From Bacteroidota bacterium (lineage in GTDB: Bacteria > Bacteroidota > Bacteroidia > Chitinophagales > Chitinophagaceae), in assembly GCA_016868815.1 (NCBI GenBank), contig VGFQ01000003.1, positions 1-64,000 of the forward strand: 64,000 nt of DNA. Reading direction: 5' to 3'. The notes below the pieces were generated by a model. That model ran no database searches. It was not told where the DNA came from and was given only the letters and a program-made list of their open reading frames with translations. Both the position numbers and the translations under genes were made by a program. This document shows positions 43,421 to 52,296 of the stretch, in pieces. Position 1 is the first letter of the stretch, and every line of letters starts with the position of its first letter.

Positions 43421-44341
43421 ATGTACCATCTCATTCATATCTGCTTTTACCTACTGTCCCTCTTGCCCTTGCGGGTGCTGTACGCCCTGAGCGACGTCCT
43501 CTCGCTGCTGGCCTTCCATGTTGTGCGGTACCGCCGGGCGGTGGTACTCGAGAACCTGCGGATGGCCTTTCCGGAGAAGCCGGAGGCCGAGCGCCGGCTG
43601 ATAGCGATGCGTTTCTACCGGAACTTAACCGACATGTTGGTAGATGGCATCAAAGTGCTCAGCCTGAGCGACCGGGAGCTGTCGGTCCGCTTCATCATGC
43701 GCCCCGAACTCAAACAGGTCTTTGACCAGTGCATTCGCAGCGGCAAGAGCTATCAGATCCATGCCATGCACAATTTCGGGTGGGAGATCGTGAACCTGGG
43801 GGTCTCGCGGGCTCTCGACATCCCCTTTCTCGGCGTGTATATGCCCATCAAGAATCAGGCACTGGAGCGGCTGTTCCGGAAGATCCGGGTCCGCTACGGG
43901 ACGGTGCTGCTCCCGGCCACCGACTTCAAGAATCGCTTCTCAGAGGTGCAGAAACGCTACAAAGGCCGCAACTACCTCTTGGCGTTGGTGGCCGACCAGA
44001 GCCCTGGCCGTCCGGAGGATGCTTGGTGGCTGAACCTCTTTGGGGTGCCCACCGGCTTCATCCATGGGCCGGAGAAGGCTGCCCGGGACCGCAAGCTCGG
44101 CGTCCTCTTCGGTTACTTCTATCCGGTCGAGCGCGGGAAATATTCTTTTGATATGGAGATTGTCACAGAAGACGCCTCCGTAATGGCTGAGGGCGAACTC
44201 ACGCTTGCTTATGCCCGGTACATCGAAGAGAATGTGCGGCGACAGCCGGACAACTACCTCTGGAGCCACCGCCGGTGGAAGCATGCCTATCGGCCGGAGT
44301 ATGCGGACCGGCTGCTGGAGCCACTGCAAGGCCTCAGTTGA
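43421..44341 (+). CDS. Lipid A acyltransferase, LpxL/HtrB family
   Basis: 306 aa inner-membrane protein with an N-terminal hydrophobic helix (IHICFYLLSLLPLRVLYAL). The conserved catalytic motif HxxxxE is seen in MHNFGWE (about residue 122), along with GVYMPIKNQALERLF, VADQSPGRPEDAWW and FGVPTGFIHGPEKAA. It adds secondary acyl chains to lipid A at the cytoplasmic face. It starts 23 bases after nadB, and its last eight bases overlap the convergent rhodanese-like gene. Confidence 0.92.
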   Translation: MYHLIHICFYLLSLLPLRVLYALSDVLSLLAFHVVRYRRAVVLENLRMAFPEKPEAERRLIAMRFYRNLTDMLVDGIKVLSLSDRELSVRFIMRPELKQVFDQCIRSGKSYQIHAMHNFGWEIVNLGVSRALDIPFLGVYMPIKNQALERLFRKIRVRYGTVLLPATDFKNRFSEVQKRYKGRNYLLALVADQSPGRPEDAWWLNLFGVPTGFIHGPEKAARDRKLGVLFGYFYPVERGKYSFDMEIVTEDASVMAEGELTLAYARYIEENVRRQPDNYLWSHRRWKHAYRPEYADRLLEPLQGLS

Positions 44342-44987
44342 GGTGCCCGGCCGATTTTTCTACGGGGATCCCCGGCTGGCTGCGGATCACTTCCCAACCC
44401 TCTTCCAGGGCCCGCAGGTTGTGATAGCCCTGGCGTTTGATGAGCGAGGCGGCCAGCAGGGCCTCTGCTGCACCCGTCCCATAGATATAGATGTTGCAAT
44501 CTTCTTCCAGCAAGGCCATACTGCCCGGGTCTATGAGGGATGCAAGGGGAAGACTGATGGCGTCGCGGACATGCCCTTCGTCAAAGGCTTTCTCCGGGCG
44601 TACATCGAGTAGCAGAATCCGCTCATCGTGTGGCAGGTCCATCGCGAGTTCGTCTGAGGCAATGGTGATGCACAGGCTGATCTGACCACCGGCCTGCTGC
44701 CAGTCCCAGATGTCGCCTTGCAGCCAGGCGGTGGCCGCTGGAAGCTTCGCAGCTTCCTGTGCATGCAGCCATGCCTTGGCGGCCTCCTGCGTGCCCATCA
44801 GCGCCCAGTGCAGCCCGGGGGGGAGGAGGGATACATCAAATGACTCTGCTGCGATGCAAAGGGCATCGGGCAGGTGGGCAGCTGCGAAGGCCATCGGATC
44901 GCGGAGGTCGATCACGACCCAGTCAGCTGTCTGGTGTTCTTGCTGAAGGAAGGTGGCTATCGGGATAGTCTGAAAGTCAATGGACAT
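44334..44987 (-). CDS. Tandem rhodanese-like protein lacking the active-site cysteine
   Basis: 217 aa. Two rhodanese folds are recognisable: VVIDLRDPMAFAAAHLPDAL (first) and ILLLDVRPEKAFDEGHVRDAISLPLASL (second). At the expected active loop the second domain reads YIYGTGAAEALLAA and the first reads LMGTQEAAKAW, so neither has the usual Cys. Sulfur transfer is therefore unlikely, and a binding or regulatory role is inferred. It is 64 bases downstream of the ArsR-type regulator, on the same strand. Confidence 0.85.
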   Translation of the reverse strand: MSIDFQTIPIATFLQQEHQTADWVVIDLRDPMAFAAAHLPDALCIAAESFDVSLLPPGLHWALMGTQEAAKAWLHAQEAAKLPAATAWLQGDIWDWQQAGGQISLCITIASDELAMDLPHDERILLLDVRPEKAFDEGHVRDAISLPLASLIDPGSMALLEEDCNIYIYGTGAAEALLAASLIKRQGYHNLRALEEGWEVIRSQPGIPVEKSAGHLN

Positions 44988-45051
44988 AGCGCATCAGGAT
45001 TTAACCATCTGCAGAATGGGCAAGGTAAAGATAAGCCGGGTAGGCGCTGGC

Positions 45052-45444
45052 TTAGTGGATGAGCTTCTCCACACAATGATCGATGACATCTACCCTGTCC
45101 GGGTCGATTCGGTAATAGACAAACTTACCCTCCCGCTCAGTTTTTACGATGCCTGCTCGGCGGAGGATGGCCAGGTGCTGTGAGGCTACGGATTGCTCCA
45201 GCCGCATGTGTATGTAGAGCTCTGTGACTGTCATCTTGCCGTTGGCATGCAGGTCCTGCACTATCTGCTGACGAAGCCGGTGGTTGATGGCTCGTAAGAC
45301 CAGCGCCGCTTTTTTCACATGGAGGTAGTCGATTTTGAATGGGAGTTTTTCAGTGGTCATGGGGTAAACTTGTTTCAATGCCATCGCCGCTTCAGGTTGT
45401 TGCTCAGGGGCAATGCCTATTTGTGTATCGGTATACATGGGCAT
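45052..45444 (-). CDS. ArsR/SmtB-family winged-helix regulator
   Basis: 130 aa. The winged-helix region lies at about 45-115: VLRAINHRLRQQIVQDL, TVTELYIHMRLEQSVASQHL (recognition helix) and GIVKTEREGKFVYYRI (wing). The ELCVCDL metal site of ArsR is replaced by ELYIHM, so it is not a classical metal sensor. The start is uncertain; MTTEKLPFKIDYLHVKK at codon 29 (45360) is a plausible alternative. It probably controls the rhodanese-like gene downstream. Confidence 0.88.
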   Translation of the reverse strand: MPMYTDTQIGIAPEQQPEAAMALKQVYPMTTEKLPFKIDYLHVKKAALVLRAINHRLRQQIVQDLHANGKMTVTELYIHMRLEQSVASQHLAILRRAGIVKTEREGKFVYYRIDPDRVDVIDHCVEKLIH

Positions 45445-45506
45445 CTAAGATAACGTCACACAGCGGACATATCCAAGATGAATCCATAAAATTTATGTCA
45501 TATCAT

Positions 45507-46184
45507 TCAAGGCAGCGGATGGGGTTTCAAGGTCGAATGGAATTCCTTGCCATAGAAGGGTGCTGCATAGGCGAGGTCTGCGAAGGCTGATTGCTGCCAA
45601 TGGGACCAAGCCATCTGGGAGGCTGTTGTCGCCTTCGGCCGGATGTCTGGGAACCAGGCATTAGGGTGAGGGCAGAGGGCCTTCCATTTCTCCGCTCCGC
45701 TGCCGAAGAACCGAATGGGATGCTGGCGGAGTGCTTCGGCGAAGGCGTCGGGGGATAGGATGAGGGCTCTGGGATCTTCCATACGCAGGCCATGGGCATC
45801 GTAGCGGGCGGTGAAAACTTCCATTCGGCGGGCATCTATCATGGGGCAGGAACCGCTCTTGCCATCTGGCGGGGCTGCAGCGGCCATCCAGTCGAGCGTG
45901 TTGAGCGTCACCAGGGGGATGGAAAGGGCAAAGCACAGACCTTTGGCGCAGGCCATGCCGATCCGCAGTCCGGTGTAGGAGCCGGGCCCTGATACCACGG
46001 CTATGGCATCCAGTCTGCCGGGTTTCAGATGGGCTTCCTCTAGCAGAGACTGGATGGCTGGATGGAGGAATGCGGCCTGGTCTTTTCGCTCCAGACATTT
46101 TTTTTCACCTATGACGGAGCCATTGGCAGCGAGGCAGACAAAGCCTTCGTCGAGGGCGGTCTGAATGACGAGCATGTACGTCAT
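45507..46184 (-). CDS. tsaB: tRNA threonylcarbamoyladenosine biosynthesis protein TsaB
   Basis: 225 aa ASKHA-fold partner of TsaD in t6A37 tRNA modification. Visible features: MLVIQTALDEGFVCLA at the N-terminus, KDQAAFLHPAIQSLL with the His-containing segment, and AVVSGPGSYTGLRIGMACAKGLCFAL, diagnostic for TsaB. The gene is of typical size and probably monocistronic. It diverges from ridA. Confidence 0.94.
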   Translation of the reverse strand: MTYMLVIQTALDEGFVCLAANGSVIGEKKCLERKDQAAFLHPAIQSLLEEAHLKPGRLDAIAVVSGPGSYTGLRIGMACAKGLCFALSIPLVTLNTLDWMAAAAPPDGKSGSCPMIDARRMEVFTARYDAHGLRMEDPRALILSPDAFAEALRQHPIRFFGSGAEKWKALCPHPNAWFPDIRPKATTASQMAWSHWQQSAFADLAYAAPFYGKEFHSTLKPHPLP

Positions 46185-46277
46185 GGTGCGGGGAATTTTG
46201 GGGACGGCGGCCCGCTGTCGGTGCAGCTGTTGGGGCGCAACCCGGCAAAGGTCAAAGGTAGGATGGCCCCCAGCAAT

Positions 46278-46285
46278 TACTTTTG
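46278..46285 (+). promoter_or_regulatory. -7 element of ridA (TACTTTTG)
   Basis: Matches TAnnTTTG and overlaps the first in-frame ATG (46283). The real start of ridA must therefore be the next ATG, at 46310. Confidence 0.5.
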
Positions 46286-46309
46286 CCTTTTACGAATGAA
46301 CCCACGTAT

Positions 46310-46690
46310 ATGGATAGAAGAACGATAGAGACGACGGGTGCGCCTGCTCCCATCGGCCCCTACAGCCAGGCAGTGCAGTGCGGGGAGATGCTTTTCTTGT
46401 CGGGCCAGATTGCCCTCGACCCTGTTACCGGTGTGTTGGTGACGGGAGATGTAGCGGCGGAGACACATCAGGTGATGCGGAACCTGCAGGCCGTCTTGCA
46501 GGCGGCAGGCTTCGATTTCCCACATGTTGTGAAGACGACGATCTTCTTGAGCGACATGTCGCTGTTCGCCGAGGTGAATGCTGTCTATGCCTCCTATCTC
46601 ACCGGGTCACACCCGGCACGGGAAACAGTAGCAGCCCAGGGATTGCCAAGAGGTGTGAACGTAGAAATCAGCATGATCGCCTGTCGGTAG
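46310..46690 (+). CDS. ridA: RidA-family enamine/imine deaminase
   Basis: 126 aa from ATG 46310. It hydrolyses reactive enamine/imine intermediates such as 2-aminoacrylate, protecting PLP enzymes. Family features: APAPIGPYSQAVQ, LFLSGQIALDPVTG, ETHQVMRNLQAVLQAAG, VVKTTIFLSDM and HPARETVAAQGLPRG with the catalytic Arg, ending VEISMIACR. Soluble homotrimer expected. A -7 element at 46278-46285 supports this start. Confidence 0.95.
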   Translation: MDRRTIETTGAPAPIGPYSQAVQCGEMLFLSGQIALDPVTGVLVTGDVAAETHQVMRNLQAVLQAAGFDFPHVVKTTIFLSDMSLFAEVNAVYASYLTGSHPARETVAAQGLPRGVNVEISMIACR

Positions 46691-46724
46691 TATTTTATAT
46701 TTATTTTTATACATTTTATTTGGC

Positions 46725-48059
46725 ATGAAACATCTCATCGCTGTTCTTTGCCTCTACCTCCTCTGGTGTTGCCTGCCCTCTTGTGGCCGGCAGACCGACA
46801 ACTCCTACCGGCTTGTCACCCACAACCCGCTTCTGTTCAGCCGGACGGTGAAGGACCTCAACGATGTGGTGCTGGAGAATAATTTCCCTCCTATGGTGGC
46901 AGCCCGCAATTATGTGTATGCCACCATCGCCGCCTATGAGTGCATCGCTGCCGGAGATGCTTCCTATAACAGCCTGAGCGGGCAGATCTGGCATATGCCT
47001 GCAATGCCTAGGCCCCAGGACGAAGCCATCGATTTCGGCCTTGCCGCCTGCCTGTCGTTGGTGAAGGTCGGAAATGCTGTGACCTTCCCGGAGGGCAGTA
47101 TGATGGGCCATCATGCTGCCTTGCTGCGTATGGCAGACAGTGTCGGCATGCCGCATAAGGTCCGGGAAGCCAGCCGCCTTTTTTCCGACAGCATCGCAGC
47201 GGCGGTGCTCCGCTGGAGCCGAGCAGACCGCTATGCGGCCACCCGCGGCGCCTCTCGGTATACTGTCACTGACTCTCCGGGCCGCTGGGTGCCTACGCCT
47301 CCGATGTATGCGACCGGCCTGGAACCGCATTGGCGCGAGATCCGTCCCATGGTGTTGGATTCGGCTGCACAGTTCATGCCATCGCGGCCGCCGGCTGTCG
47401 ACCTGGCAGACAAGCGCAGTGCCTACTACCGGGCCCTCATGGAGGTGAAACAGACGGTCGACAGCCTCAATGACGAACAGCGCCACATTGCAGACTTCTG
47501 GGATGACAACCCTTTCAAGATGAATGTGACGGGCCATGTGATGTTTGCCACCAAGAAATTCTCCCCTCCCGGCCACTGGATGAACATCGTTGGCATCGCG
47601 GCCCGCAAGGCTGGGGCTGATTTTTCGGCTACGGTGGCGGCCTATGCCGAGACGGCCATCGCCCTTTTCGATGGGTTTATCAGTTGCTGGGATGAAAAAT
47701 ACCGAAGCAATTATGTTCGTCCGGAGACGGTCATCAACGCCTCGGTGGACGAGGACTGGCGGCCATACATTCAGACACCTCCTTTCCCATCGTATACCAG
47801 TGGACATTCGACCATCTCAGCCGCAGCGGCTGTGGTCATGACCAAGCATTTCGGAGATTCCCTGGCCTTAACGGATACCTCTCTCCTTGAATTCGGCATT
47901 GCGAATCGGAACATCTCCTCCTTTCGGGCGGCAGCTCAGGAGGCGAGTATCTCCCGCCTCTACGGCGGCATCCACTATCGCTTCGACCTGGAGGCTGGCA
48001 ACCGTTCCGGCCAGGCGTTGGGAGACTATGTCACCCGCCGGCTGCAGTTAAAGAAATAA
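46725..48059 (+). CDS. Vanadium-dependent haloperoxidase/PAP2-like lipoprotein
   Basis: 444 aa. A lipoprotein signal (LYLLWCCLPSCGRQ) anchors it in the envelope. The C-terminal part has the acid phosphatase/vanadium-haloperoxidase active-site pieces: PPFPSYTSGHSTISAAAA (Gly-His-Ser) and SRLYGGIHYRFDLEAGNRSGQ, with the Arg and His of the third motif. The N-terminal half is helical. Activity could be haloperoxidase or phosphatase; the sequence alone does not decide. It is 34 bases after ridA in the same direction, so co-transcription is possible. Confidence 0.85.
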   Translation: MKHLIAVLCLYLLWCCLPSCGRQTDNSYRLVTHNPLLFSRTVKDLNDVVLENNFPPMVAARNYVYATIAAYECIAAGDASYNSLSGQIWHMPAMPRPQDEAIDFGLAACLSLVKVGNAVTFPEGSMMGHHAALLRMADSVGMPHKVREASRLFSDSIAAAVLRWSRADRYAATRGASRYTVTDSPGRWVPTPPMYATGLEPHWREIRPMVLDSAAQFMPSRPPAVDLADKRSAYYRALMEVKQTVDSLNDEQRHIADFWDDNPFKMNVTGHVMFATKKFSPPGHWMNIVGIAARKAGADFSATVAAYAETAIALFDGFISCWDEKYRSNYVRPETVINASVDEDWRPYIQTPPFPSYTSGHSTISAAAAVVMTKHFGDSLALTDTSLLEFGIANRNISSFRAAAQEASISRLYGGIHYRFDLEAGNRSGQALGDYVTRRLQLKK

Positions 48060-48083
48060 GCTGCCCCCCCTCGCTGCGGACCG

Positions 48084-50243
48084 CTACCTTCTCATCGCCT
48101 CGGGCATCTCCTTGCCTAAGAGATGCCGGTAGATGAATGCATTGTTTTCATTGGTGGAGTGGGCCGACTGGCTTCCGCCCCAACCATGCCGTCCGCCTGG
48201 GTATAGCATGAATTCGAAATGCTTCCTGCCTTCCTGCAGTATCTTGACCAGCTGCAGACTGTTCTGCATATGGACATTGTCGTCCATCGTCCCGTGGTAG
48301 ATGCGCAACAGTCCTTTGTATTTTCCGACATGAGTCATCACAGACCCTTCGCGGTAGCCTTCGGGGTTCTCGGCGGGGGTGTCCATGAAACGTTCGGTAT
48401 AGTGGGTATCGTAGAGGCGCCAGTCGGTCACGCTGCCACCCGCCAGTCCGTGGGTAAAGTATCCTGCGCCGGCGGTGAGTGCCAGGCAGGTCATGTAGCC
48501 TCCGTAGCTGAAGCCGCTGATACCGACGCGGGTGGAGTCTGCGCCTTGCAACCGCAGCCAGCGGACCATGGTGATCCAGTCGCGCAGTTCCCATACGCCT
48601 AGGCTTCGATGCATATAGTTTATGCCTGTCTTGCCGAAATGACCGCTTGCGCGGTGGTCCATTGCTACCTGAATGAGTCCTTCCCGCGCCCAGGCTTGTT
48701 GTAGTGCGGTCAGCTGCCAGCCATCGCGAACGGTACCCGCATTGGGTCCACCATAGATGTTGATCATCACGGGGTACCGCTTGGTGCGGTCATAGTCTAG
48801 GGGCCAGGTGATGCGAATGGGCAGTTGAAAGAGGCCGTCGTCTGACTGTACGCGCAGGATCTCCGTCTTGGCCAGCGCATAGGTGGCGAAGTCTTGGCCG
48901 GGGCCACCACCCAGGATGCGAATTTTTTTGCCTTCTCGGTCGACCAGGGCCATCTGGTCGGGTGATGCCGTATTAGAGTAGGTCGTGACGAAGTAATTTC
49001 CGCCCGGGGAAAGGTCGACGCGATGGGTGTACGCTCCAAAGGTGAGCCGCTGCACGTGAAGGCCGTCTAGCGAGGCGCTGTAGAGGTCTATCCGGGTGGA
49101 GTTTTCCTTGCGCGCGGTGAACAAAACTTTGTTCCTGGCTTCGTCTACGGAGAGGATGGTGGTGCTCCAGAACCGATCGGACGTTATGGGGTTTTTTCGG
49201 CTGCCGTCCATAGCGTGCCAGTAGAGGTTTTCCCAGCCGTCCTGGTCGCTGTGGAGGATGAAGCCTTTCCCGGAAGCTAGGAAGCGGATGCGGCTGCCCT
49301 GGTCGTCCAGGTCTACCCAAGTCTGCTGCCGCTCTTCCAGGAGCAGCTTCTTGCTGCCGTTGGCGGGGTTGACTTCAAAAATCCGAAGCTGATCCTGGCC
49401 GCGGTTCATCCATTGTACCCAGAGGGCTTTGCCATCGGGTCGCCAGTAGGGCATGCCAAAATATTGGTCGGCTTTGGGGTCGAAGTCGGCCCACTGCGTC
49501 GGCCCGCCTGCGGCGTCCACCATCCCGATGCGGACTTCCGGGTTAGGGTCGCCCGGCTTTGGATATCGCGTATTTTCCAAAGAACCATGGGTTCCGTTCT
49601 CATCGAACAGCGGGAACAGGGGCACACGGGTGTCGTCCATCCGCATATAGGCGATCCGGCGGCTGTCGGGGCTCCACCAGAAGGAGCGGTAGCGCGAGGG
49701 CCTGCCCAGTATTTCCTCGAAGTACACCCAGCTGGCATATCCGTTTAGGATGAGGTCGGTGCCGTCGTGGGTAAGCCGATATTCCTGGCGGGAGGCGAGA
49801 TGGATGGAGTAGAGGTCGTTGCGGCGTGTGAAGGCGACCCACTGTCCATCGGGCGAGAGGGTGGGATTGGTTTCCGTACCCGCAGTATTGGTCAGCTTTG
49901 TCTCCCGGGCTGTCGTGTCTCTTAGCCAGAGCTCATCTTCCCTTAGGTATACTTGTGGCCGAGGGGTACTGTTTTTCCGGAGCATCGACAGGCTGCCGGG
50001 CTGTTCCTGACCGCTGCGGCAGTCGTGTATGACGGTCCGGGTCGGGGAGTCGGGGTGTGGCCTGCGGTTCAGCAGCATGCGCGTCTCATCGAGCCAGCCC
50101 ATGAGCTGGGGTGGGGCTTCCACGATGCCGACGGGCAGGCTGCCCTGGAATAGCTTTGCCTCTGGCAGGGGTTTTTGCTGGGCTTGGGAAAAAAGGGCTC
50201 CACCCAAGAGGAAGGCCCAACAGGTGGTTCGGAGTGCTTTCAT
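48084..50243 (-). CDS. Secreted S9-family peptidase (dipeptidyl peptidase IV-like)
   Basis: 719 aa with a signal peptide (CWAFLLGGALFSQAQ). The N-terminal beta-propeller (about 40-450) has DPP-IV-like blocks such as NTAGTETNPTLSPDGQWVAF and SWVYFEEILGRPSRYRSFWW (the Glu-containing substrate helix). The C-terminal alpha/beta hydrolase carries Ser579 (GFSYGGYM), Asp655 (GTMDDNVH) and His686 (GRHGWGG). The role is release of X-Pro or similar dipeptides from peptides. It is divergent from the acyl-CoA ligase gene. Confidence 0.95.
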   Translation of the reverse strand: MKALRTTCWAFLLGGALFSQAQQKPLPEAKLFQGSLPVGIVEAPPQLMGWLDETRMLLNRRPHPDSPTRTVIHDCRSGQEQPGSLSMLRKNSTPRPQVYLREDELWLRDTTARETKLTNTAGTETNPTLSPDGQWVAFTRRNDLYSIHLASRQEYRLTHDGTDLILNGYASWVYFEEILGRPSRYRSFWWSPDSRRIAYMRMDDTRVPLFPLFDENGTHGSLENTRYPKPGDPNPEVRIGMVDAAGGPTQWADFDPKADQYFGMPYWRPDGKALWVQWMNRGQDQLRIFEVNPANGSKKLLLEERQQTWVDLDDQGSRIRFLASGKGFILHSDQDGWENLYWHAMDGSRKNPITSDRFWSTTILSVDEARNKVLFTARKENSTRIDLYSASLDGLHVQRLTFGAYTHRVDLSPGGNYFVTTYSNTASPDQMALVDREGKKIRILGGGPGQDFATYALAKTEILRVQSDDGLFQLPIRITWPLDYDRTKRYPVMINIYGGPNAGTVRDGWQLTALQQAWAREGLIQVAMDHRASGHFGKTGINYMHRSLGVWELRDWITMVRWLRLQGADSTRVGISGFSYGGYMTCLALTAGAGYFTHGLAGGSVTDWRLYDTHYTERFMDTPAENPEGYREGSVMTHVGKYKGLLRIYHGTMDDNVHMQNSLQLVKILQEGRKHFEFMLYPGGRHGWGGSQSAHSTNENNAFIYRHLLGKEMPEAMRR

Positions 50244-50458
50244 GCGGTAAGTGCGTTATGGCTTCAAGGTAGTGATAATCAGTATTCGTTGGGCTGCAGG
50301 CGGGGGGGGGTACCCGTTGCCCGTTTTATCCGTAAAATGTAAGGTGGGGGGCTTCGAGTCTGGGTATCCGGTGGCATGTACGTCTGTCGTTTCCGTCGGC
50401 TTCTGTTATCTTTAATTTAAGTACCTTAACCAGCCGTATTTATTAAAAAACGATTGCT
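50244..50458. promoter_or_regulatory. Divergent promoter region with a nine-G tract
   Basis: 215 bases separate the peptidase and the acyl-CoA ligase genes. G9 lies at 50302-50310. For the ligase gene TATCTTTA near 50408 is one mismatch from TAnnTTTG. For the peptidase TACCTTGA on the minus strand near 50267 is a weaker candidate. Confidence 0.35.
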
Positions 50459-52255
50459 ATGCAACAAGCTACACGACTGTTTGACTGCATCGACTGGCAG
50501 CTGGCCCAATCTCCTATGGAAGATATGTTCGCGGCCAAGGAGGAAGGAGGCATCTGGAAGAAGTATTCCACGCAGGAAGTGCGGGAGACTGTGGACAAGC
50601 TGAGCGCGGGGCTCCTCAGCCTCGGCATCGGTCCGAACGACATGAGCATTGAGGGCCGTGACAAAGTTGCGGTGCTGAGCAACAACCGTCCCGAGTGGAT
50701 GATGCTGGACCTAGCCGTGCAGCAGGCGGGGGCCGTTTTGACGCCGATCTATCCGACCATCAGTGTCTATGAATTGGAGTTCATCCTCAACGATGCTTCC
50801 GTGAAACTGGTCTTTGTCAGCGATCGCGACCTGTACTACAAGGTCCAAAGCATCCGCGACAAGCTCCCCACCGTGGGTGCCGTCTATACCTTCGACTATC
50901 TGCAGGAGGCCCTGCACTGGAAAGACATCATGACCAAGCCCGAAGAGGTGCACATGGCCCGTATGCACGAGATCCGCAGCAGCATTCGAAGCGAAGACCT
51001 CTGCACCATCCTCTACACGTCCGGCACGACGGGATTCCCCAAGGGGGTGATGCTGAGCCACCACAACATTCTCAGCAATGTCAACAACGTCGACGACGTC
51101 ATCCAGGGCATCGGTGTGCGTCAAGGCGAGCGTGTCCTCAGCTTCTTACCGCTCAACCACATCTTTGAGCGGATGATGTCGTACGTCTACATGTTCAAAA
51201 GCCTTTCGATCTACTATGCGGAGAACCTGGAAAAGGTCGGTGACAACCTGCGCGAGGTGCAGCCGGTCGTTTTCTCGACGGTGCCGCGCCTCCTAGAAAA
51301 AGTCTACGAGCGCATCATGGGCAAGGGACAGGAACTCACCGGTGTCAAGCGGAAGCTCTTCTTCTGGGCGGTGGACCTGGGCACTCGCTTCGAAATCAAC
51401 AAAGACCTGGGCTTCTGGTACCGTTTCCAGCTGGGTCTGGCCAACAAGTTGATCTTCAAAAAGTGGCGCGAGGCCTTGGGGGGCAATGTGAAGGCCATCT
51501 GTACAGGGGCTGCTGCCTGCCAGGTGCGGCTGCTGCGTGTCTTTACCTCTGCCCGAATCGTCATTATGGAGGGCTATGGCCTGACGGAGACTTCTCCGGT
51601 GATCAGTGTGAACCGTTTCGAAGAGTCCAGCCGCTGCTTTGGCAGTGTGGGCCCCGTCATCCGTAACACGGAGGTGAAGCTGGCAGAGGATGGTGAGATC
51701 TGCTGCCGGGGAGACAATGTCATGATGGGGTATTACAAACGGTCAGACCTCACCGGCGAGTGCATCGACCCCGAGGGTTGGTTTCATACAGGGGATATTG
51801 GCGTGTGGGTCGATAAGAAATTCCTCAAGATCACCGACCGGAAGAAGGAGATCTTCAAGACTAGTGGCGGCAAGTATGTGGCCCCCCAGCCCATTGAGAA
51901 CAAGATGAAGGAGTCACCCTATATCGAGCAGATGATGGTGGTTGGCGCCGACCAGAAATTCGCGGGGGCCCTCATCGTGCCGGCCTTCCCGAATCTGAGG
52001 GAATGGTGTTCCAAGAACGGGATAGCGGTCGGGGAGCAACAAGACATGCTGCGCAATCCACGCGTGCTGGAGCTTTTTAAAGGCATCGTGGAGAATTATA
52101 ACCAGCAGTTTAATCATGTGGAGCAGGTCAAGAAGTTTGAGCTGCTGGACAAGGAGTGGAACATTGAGGGGGGCGAGCTCACGCCGACGCTCAAGCTCAA
52201 GCGAAAAGTGATTATGGAGAAATACCGGAACGCGGTCGACCGGATTTATGCGTGA
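50459..52255 (+). CDS. Long-chain acyl-CoA synthetase (AMP-forming, FadD15-like)
   Basis: 598 aa. It activates fatty acids to acyl-CoA via acyl-AMP. Motifs: TILYTSGTTGFPKGVMLSH (P-loop), the Y-G-L-T-E-T-S-P segment (EGYGLTETSP, A5), GWFHTGDIG (A7), and DRKKEIFKTSGGKYVAP (A8), with the catalytic Lys probably in the final LKLKRKVI. The long-chain bacterial type (AMP-dependent synthetase similar to Mycobacterium FadD15) is suggested by length and by SFLPLNHIFERMMSYVYM. It is monocistronic. Confidence 0.95.
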   Translation: MQQATRLFDCIDWQLAQSPMEDMFAAKEEGGIWKKYSTQEVRETVDKLSAGLLSLGIGPNDMSIEGRDKVAVLSNNRPEWMMLDLAVQQAGAVLTPIYPTISVYELEFILNDASVKLVFVSDRDLYYKVQSIRDKLPTVGAVYTFDYLQEALHWKDIMTKPEEVHMARMHEIRSSIRSEDLCTILYTSGTTGFPKGVMLSHHNILSNVNNVDDVIQGIGVRQGERVLSFLPLNHIFERMMSYVYMFKSLSIYYAENLEKVGDNLREVQPVVFSTVPRLLEKVYERIMGKGQELTGVKRKLFFWAVDLGTRFEINKDLGFWYRFQLGLANKLIFKKWREALGGNVKAICTGAAACQVRLLRVFTSARIVIMEGYGLTETSPVISVNRFEESSRCFGSVGPVIRNTEVKLAEDGEICCRGDNVMMGYYKRSDLTGECIDPEGWFHTGDIGVWVDKKFLKITDRKKEIFKTSGGKYVAPQPIENKMKESPYIEQMMVVGADQKFAGALIVPAFPNLREWCSKNGIAVGEQQDMLRNPRVLELFKGIVENYNQQFNHVEQVKKFELLDKEWNIEGGELTPTLKLKRKVIMEKYRNAVDRIYA

Positions 52256-52296
52256 GCGACGGGGGAGCCTGCTAGCAGCAAGTTGTGATTGCTGGG

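Noticed and set aside
44334-44987. Active sulfurtransferase
   Set aside because: Both domains lack the cysteine required for sulfur transfer.
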